Part shown: positions 60,468 through 64,000 of the stretch, in pieces
How positions within the stretch are numbered: the stretch's first letter is position 1
How the letters are laid out: each line of letters starts with the position of its first letter
Source of the DNA: Myxococcales bacterium
GTDB lineage: Bacteria > Myxococcota_A > Polyangia > Polyangiales > Polyangiaceae
Reading direction: 5' to 3'
Assembly (NCBI GenBank): GCA_016720545.1
Contig: JADKKK010000003.1
Coordinates: 248,001 to 312,000, forward strand
Length of the DNA: 64,000 bases
Made by a program: the position numbers and the translations under genes
Notes under the pieces: generated by a model
The model's input: only the letters and a program-made list of their open reading frames with translations
What the model was told of the DNA's origin: nothing
The model's database searches: none

Positions 60468-61397
60468 ATGACGCCGTCGTGCCATGAGAACGCAAGGCTT
60501 ATCGGAGTGCTGCTCGACGGCCAACTCGACGCGGTGAAGACCCTCGACGTCGAGGAGCACATCGCGGTGTGCGAGTCGTGTCGCGAGCGCGTGCTGCTCG
60601 AGCGGGCCATTCGCGGCTCGGTGAAGCGGGCGGTGCGCGAGAGCGCCGCGAGCGCCGCCTCGGCGGGTTTCCGCGAGCGCATGTTGGGCGCGATGTCGGC
60701 CGAGCGCGACCGCTTGGACGCCCTCCAGCACCGCGAGGAGGAGGCGATCTCGGTGGCGTCGGCGTCGCTGGCCACGAGCGTGGTGCTGGCTCCCAAAGAG
60801 GGCAAGCCGGTCCGGCGCGGCCTCTTCTCGTGGCGGTCGGCTGTGCCGCTCGCCGCCGCGGCGGCCCTCGTGTTCGCCTGGGGGACCGTCTCGCAGGGGC
60901 CCGGTCCGCGCGGCGTCGCCGGCGCCGCACGCGCTGGCTTCATCGGCAACGAGACCCTCTCCGACCTGCTGGCGGAGCACTCGAGCCCGCTCCCCCCCGA
61001 GCGGACGAACGCGAAGGACATGCGGTCGCTCGAGCGCTACGTGGGCGTGCCCGTGCGGGCGCCGGCGTTCAAGAGCCCGCGCGCGCGCTTCGTGGGCGGG
61101 CGCCTCTTCAACGTGCAGCGCGAGCACGCGGCGATGCTCCAGTACCAGCTCGGCGACGGCCGCGACGGGGCGAGCGTCCAGCGGGTGACGGTGTTCATCT
61201 ACGATCCGCAGCGCATCCGCATCGCGAGCGACGGGCTCTCTCCGCGCGCGGTGGGCACAGCCGAGGTCCACGTGGGCCAGGCGGGCGGCCACTCGGTGGC
61301 CGTGACGCAGCGCGAGGGCGTCGGGTACGCGCTCGCGACGGACCTCGATCCCGAGGCTAGCGCGCAGCTCGCCGCGTTCACCGTCGACGACGAGTAG
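60468..61397 (+). CDS. Membrane anti-sigma factor with ZAS-type zinc finger
   Basis: A 309-residue regulator. The N-terminal zinc-binding anti-sigma domain has HIAVCESC (HxxxCxxC) after a helix with DGQLDAVKTLDVEE. A central hydrophobic stretch (AVPLAAAAALVFAWGTV, about 125-141) is the membrane helix, and the C-terminal half is periplasmic, with an unknown sensory fold (RVTVFIYDPQRIRI, HSVAVTQREGVGYALATDLD). ATG 60468 lies right behind the ECF sigma gene, so it should bind that sigma factor. Confidence 0.87.
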   Translation: MTPSCHENARLIGVLLDGQLDAVKTLDVEEHIAVCESCRERVLLERAIRGSVKRAVRESAASAASAGFRERMLGAMSAERDRLDALQHREEEAISVASASLATSVVLAPKEGKPVRRGLFSWRSAVPLAAAAALVFAWGTVSQGPGPRGVAGAARAGFIGNETLSDLLAEHSSPLPPERTNAKDMRSLERYVGVPVRAPAFKSPRARFVGGRLFNVQREHAAMLQYQLGDGRDGASVQRVTVFIYDPQRIRIASDGLSPRAVGTAEVHVGQAGGHSVAVTQREGVGYALATDLDPEASAQLAAFTVDDE

Positions 61398-61478
61398 GCG
61401 AGGCGCGGGCTGGCGCGGTCTCGCGCCCCGCGGCGCGTTCTCGGCTGGTCGGAGCGCCGAGGTGCTACCTTGGGCGCC

Positions 61479-62435
61479 ATGCGCTTCGTCTACCTCATGG
61501 ACGCGATGGACCGCGTCCTGCCCGACAAGGACACCACCTACGCCTTCCAGCGGGCCGCGCAGGCGCGCGGCCACGAGGCGCTGCACTGCGAGCTGCGCGA
61601 CCTCTTCGTGAAGGACGGGGAGGTGCACGCGCACGTCCGTGGGCTGGTGGTCGAGGCGGCGCCTCCCTACTTCCGCATGGGCACGCCCTCCCAGGTGCGC
61701 CTCGCCGACGTCGAGGCCGTGTTCATCCGCAAGGACCCGCCGTTCGACGACGCCTATCTGTACGCGACCTTGATGCTCGAACGCGCCCGCGGACGCACGG
61801 TTATCATCAATGATCCTCGCGGGTTGCGCGACGCGAACGAGAAGCTCTACACGCTCCACTTCGCGCGCCACATGCCCCGCACGCTGGTCACGGCCCGCGC
61901 CTCCGAAGTCACCGCGTTCCTCGACGAGGTCGGCGGTCGCGCGGTGGTCAAGCCCCTCGACGGCGCCGGCGGCGCGGGTGTGCTCCTCCTCACGAAGGGC
62001 GACAAGAACACGAAGAGCATCCTCGAGCTGCTCACCAGCGAGGGGCGCAAGCTCGTGATGGCGCAGGAGTTTCTGCCCGCGGTCACCGCCGGCGACAAGC
62101 GCGTGTTGCTCCTCGACGGAGAGGTGCTCGGCGCGATCAACCGCGTCCCCCAAGGCGACGACATCCGCTCCAACATCCACGTGGGGGGGCGCGTGGAGCC
62201 GTGCGAGGTCACGGAGGCAGAGCGCGCGATCGTGGCCGACATCGCGCCGAGGCTCCGCGCCGACGGCCTCGTGTTCGTGGGCCTCGACCTCATCGGCGGA
62301 CGCCTCACCGAGGTGAACGTCACGTCGCCCACCGGCATTCAAGAGCTCTCGCGCCACCGCGGCGAAGACGTCGCGACCCGCGTGATCGAGTGGGCCGAGC
62401 GGAAGGCGCTCGAGCTCCACCCCTCGCTGCCCTGA
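61479..62435 (+). CDS. gshB: Glutathione synthetase
   Basis: A 318-residue ATP-grasp ligase joining gamma-glutamylcysteine and glycine. It begins MRFVYLMDAMDRVLPDKDTT with the GshB pattern; VVKPLDGAGGAGVLLL is the glycine-rich loop, GDKRVLLLDGEVLGAINRVP and GDDIRSNIHVGG follow, and the C-terminal EVNVTSPTGIQELSR binds Mg-ATP. ATG 61479 gives the normal length of about 315. No gshA is in the window. The FHA-domain gene starts 41 bases downstream on the same strand. Confidence 0.93.
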   Translation: MRFVYLMDAMDRVLPDKDTTYAFQRAAQARGHEALHCELRDLFVKDGEVHAHVRGLVVEAAPPYFRMGTPSQVRLADVEAVFIRKDPPFDDAYLYATLMLERARGRTVIINDPRGLRDANEKLYTLHFARHMPRTLVTARASEVTAFLDEVGGRAVVKPLDGAGGAGVLLLTKGDKNTKSILELLTSEGRKLVMAQEFLPAVTAGDKRVLLLDGEVLGAINRVPQGDDIRSNIHVGGRVEPCEVTEAERAIVADIAPRLRADGLVFVGLDLIGGRLTEVNVTSPTGIQELSRHRGEDVATRVIEWAERKALELHPSLP

Positions 62436-62476
62436 GCCCGCCTGCGCCCACCGGCGCGCCGCCCCGCCCCCCCCGA

Positions 62477-63538
62477 ATGCCCGTCACCCTCGCCGTCCTC
62501 TCCAAGCGCTTGCCCAGCCCGGGCACCTCGACGCCACCGTCCGCCGAGGCCGGCGCGCGCTCCGAGCGGGCCATCACGTTCGACGCCACGCGCGTCGTGC
62601 TCGGGCGCGCCGCCTCGGCGGACCTCGTGTTGCCCGACGCGAGCGTGAGTCAGCGGCACGCCTCCATCCGCACGAGCGGCGCAGAGTACGCCGTCGTCGA
62701 CGAGGGCAGCACGAACGGCACCTTCGTGGGCGAGGTTAGGCTCACGCCCCACGTACCGCGCCCCCTGCGGAGCGGCGATCGGCTGCGACTCGGTCGGGTG
62801 TGGGTGGAGGTACGCTTCAACGCCGCGCCGGCCACGCGCGATCTCGGGCTCGCCACACGCGAGCTGGCGATGGCGATGGCCGCGGACCTCCTCGGCGGTG
62901 TCGACCAAGCCGTCGCCCGCGTCGAGGTGCACGGCGGCCCCGACGACGGCGCAACGATCGCCCTGACCGAGGAGGGCCGCGCGTACATGGTGGGCCGCGG
63001 CGAAGGCTGCGACCTGCTGCTCACCGATCCCGACACGTCGCGCCAGCACGTGCTCTTCGTCAGGCGTGGGGAGCAGACCTACGTGGTGGACCTGGGCTCG
63101 AAGAACGGCGCCTACCTCGGACCCGACCGCCTCCCCGCCGAGCGCGAGGTGCGCGTGGCCTCGGGCCAGACGATCGCGCTGGGTCGCACCCGGCTCGTCC
63201 ACGAGGAGCCCCTCGCGCGGGTGCTCGCGAGCCTGTCGGCCGCCCCAGACGACGAGGTGCTCGACGAGGAGCCTCCGCCGCCGCCTCCGCCCGCGAGCGC
63301 CTCGGTCCTGGCCGCTGCCACGGCCCCCGCCCCGGCGTCCGCGCCACTCGCGGCAGCAAGCGACGCGCCGCCCACGAGCGCCTCGGGCGGCGCGCCGCGA
63401 TCGTCGCCGCCCGCGTCACGCCGGGCTCCCCGCGCCCGCGGCCCGAGCGCCGCCGACGTCGCCGTGGTGCTCGGCGCCCTCACGCTCATCGGGCTCAGCG
63501 CGGCCGGGCTCTACTGGCTGGTCGGCCCGGGGCGCTAA
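62477..63538 (+). CDS. Double-FHA-domain protein with C-terminal membrane anchor
   Basis: A 353-residue protein with two forkhead-associated domains that read phosphothreonine. FHA1 (about 30-110): VVLGRAASADLVLPDASVSQ, RHASI, DEGSTNGTFVG. FHA2 (about 150-235): VGRGEGCDLLLTDPDTSRQH, DLGSKNGAYLG. Both keep the GR, S-RH and NG residues that grip the phosphate. A Pro/Ala/Ser-rich linker leads to one helix at the C-terminus (VVLGALTLIGLSAAGLYWLV). It is a likely reader of the Ser/Thr kinases found in this region; pairing is not shown by the sequence. Confidence 0.88.
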   Translation: MPVTLAVLSKRLPSPGTSTPPSAEAGARSERAITFDATRVVLGRAASADLVLPDASVSQRHASIRTSGAEYAVVDEGSTNGTFVGEVRLTPHVPRPLRSGDRLRLGRVWVEVRFNAAPATRDLGLATRELAMAMAADLLGGVDQAVARVEVHGGPDDGATIALTEEGRAYMVGRGEGCDLLLTDPDTSRQHVLFVRRGEQTYVVDLGSKNGAYLGPDRLPAEREVRVASGQTIALGRTRLVHEEPLARVLASLSAAPDDEVLDEEPPPPPPPASASVLAAATAPAPASAPLAAASDAPPTSASGGAPRSSPPASRRAPRARGPSAADVAVVLGALTLIGLSAAGLYWLVGPGR

Positions 63539-63623
63539 ATCAGCGTCCCAACTGCGATCATGTCGCCGGCTCGGCCGCCGCCGTCCTCGACTCCGGGCTC
63601 ACTCGAACCGCGTCCGCCGGCGT

Positions 63624-64000
63624 TCACTGCTCGAAGCAGTAGAAGCGGGCCGTCTTCTGACAGCTGGCAGCGCCGGCGCTGCTCCAGTTCCCACGCAGTC
63701 CCCCGGCGGATCCGATCCGCCCGAGGTGGTCGACCTCGGTCCCGCCCGCCCAGGAGTTGCAGTGACCCGCGAAGTCGATCGTTCCGTCCGCGAACGTGCC
63801 GGTCCACACGGCGTCGTCGAGACCGGGCGCAACGGCGGGGAGCCCGTTCGCGCCGAGCACGATGGGCTCTTCGGGACCCAAGACGATGGCCGCGCGAGAG
63901 GGGAACACGAGCGCGCCAAAGGTGCCCGCGACCACGCCGGGGAGACGCCACGACGCGCCGTCGGGCAGGCGACTGCCGGCGCTCACCGTCGGGACCGAGA
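63624..64000 (-). CDS. DUF1554-type protein (partial, runs off the window)
   Basis: The C-terminal 125 codons of a protein whose start lies beyond base 64000. The pattern VWTGTFADGTIDFAGHCNSW followed by GRIGSAGGLRGNWSSAGAAS and C-QKTARFYCFEQ is the end of a DUF1554 domain, with the paired cysteines and the terminal YCFEQ. These domains occur in secreted surface proteins of leptospires and myxobacteria, with unknown role. It is convergent with the FHA gene, 85 bases apart. Confidence 0.75.
   Translation of the reverse strand, partial: SVPTVSAGSRLPDGASWRLPGVVAGTFGALVFPSRAAIVLGPEEPIVLGANGLPAVAPGLDDAVWTGTFADGTIDFAGHCNSWAGGTEVDHLGRIGSAGGLRGNWSSAGAASCQKTARFYCFEQ

Overview
The window looks like a chromosomal segment of a predatory or social myxobacterium (phylum Myxococcota, probably class Polyangia). 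This is an inference from four things: very high GC (about 70% by eye) with strong GC3 codon bias, three Hanks-type Ser/Thr kinases in 64 kb, a complete type IVa pilus cluster beside Tad/Flp pilus genes, and many exported lipoproteins. No rRNA, tRNA, CRISPR array, transposase, integrase or phage gene was recognised. Most long open frames opposite the genes are GC-rich shadows and were left out.

Layout. 1-1411 (-): part of a Tad/Flp pilus locus (a frameshifted Flp pilin, an intact Flp pilin, prepilin peptidase, TadE-like protein). 1743-3239: a lipoprotein and an enoyl-CoA hydratase. 3301-11655 (-): pilM-N-O-P-Q followed by an M1 aminopeptidase with HEAT repeats. 11866-17546: a LysM/DUF882 protein, a phosphodiester-glycosidase-like exported protein, a 6 x 74-bp repeat array and a FIST sensor. 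17595-20956: RluA-type pseudouridine synthase, a membrane protein and a zinc-ribbon kinase. 21006-27322 (-): a two-gene unit of HEAT-repeat kinase and HD/DUF4388/TPR protein. 27523-30211: a CopZ-like metallochaperone convergent with a P-type-ATPase-like protein that has lost every catalytic motif. 30270-40153 (-): argD, GH13 amylase lipoprotein, kbl, S41 protease, RpoH-like sigma factor, SNF2 helicase. 40277-51116: DUF4398 and OmpA lipoproteins, an alpha/beta hydrolase, a kinase, GH36 and kelch-like lipoproteins, a lipase-like lipoprotein, a hairpin-rich intergenic stretch and an outer-membrane barrel. 51223-58115: a lipoprotein, then a five-gene overlapping envelope operon (membrane-fusion protein, FtsX/LolE permease, LolD ATPase, M20 peptidase, Omp85-like barrel). 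58265-64000: orphan ABC ATPase, PhaR-like regulator, ECF sigma/anti-sigma pair, gshB, a double-FHA membrane protein and a DUF1554 fragment.

The theme is the cell envelope and signalling: pilus biogenesis, outer-membrane and lipoprotein traffic, and eukaryote-like phosphorylation (kinases plus an FHA reader).

Five otherwise convincing genes (Flp pilin 2, rluA-like, GH13 amylase, SNF2 helicase, ECF sigma factor) are each split by one extra base, so their total lengths are 3n+1. In at least two the extra base lies in a clear homopolymer (C5 and A4 on the + strand). This may be assembly or sequencing error, or real decay; those genes should be read with that in mind. The most unusual gene is the catalytically degenerate P-type ATPase homologue with an N-terminal TRASH/YHS-like metal site. 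The least explained non-coding DNA is the 74-bp array at 15813-16249 and the hairpin cluster at 50001-50287.
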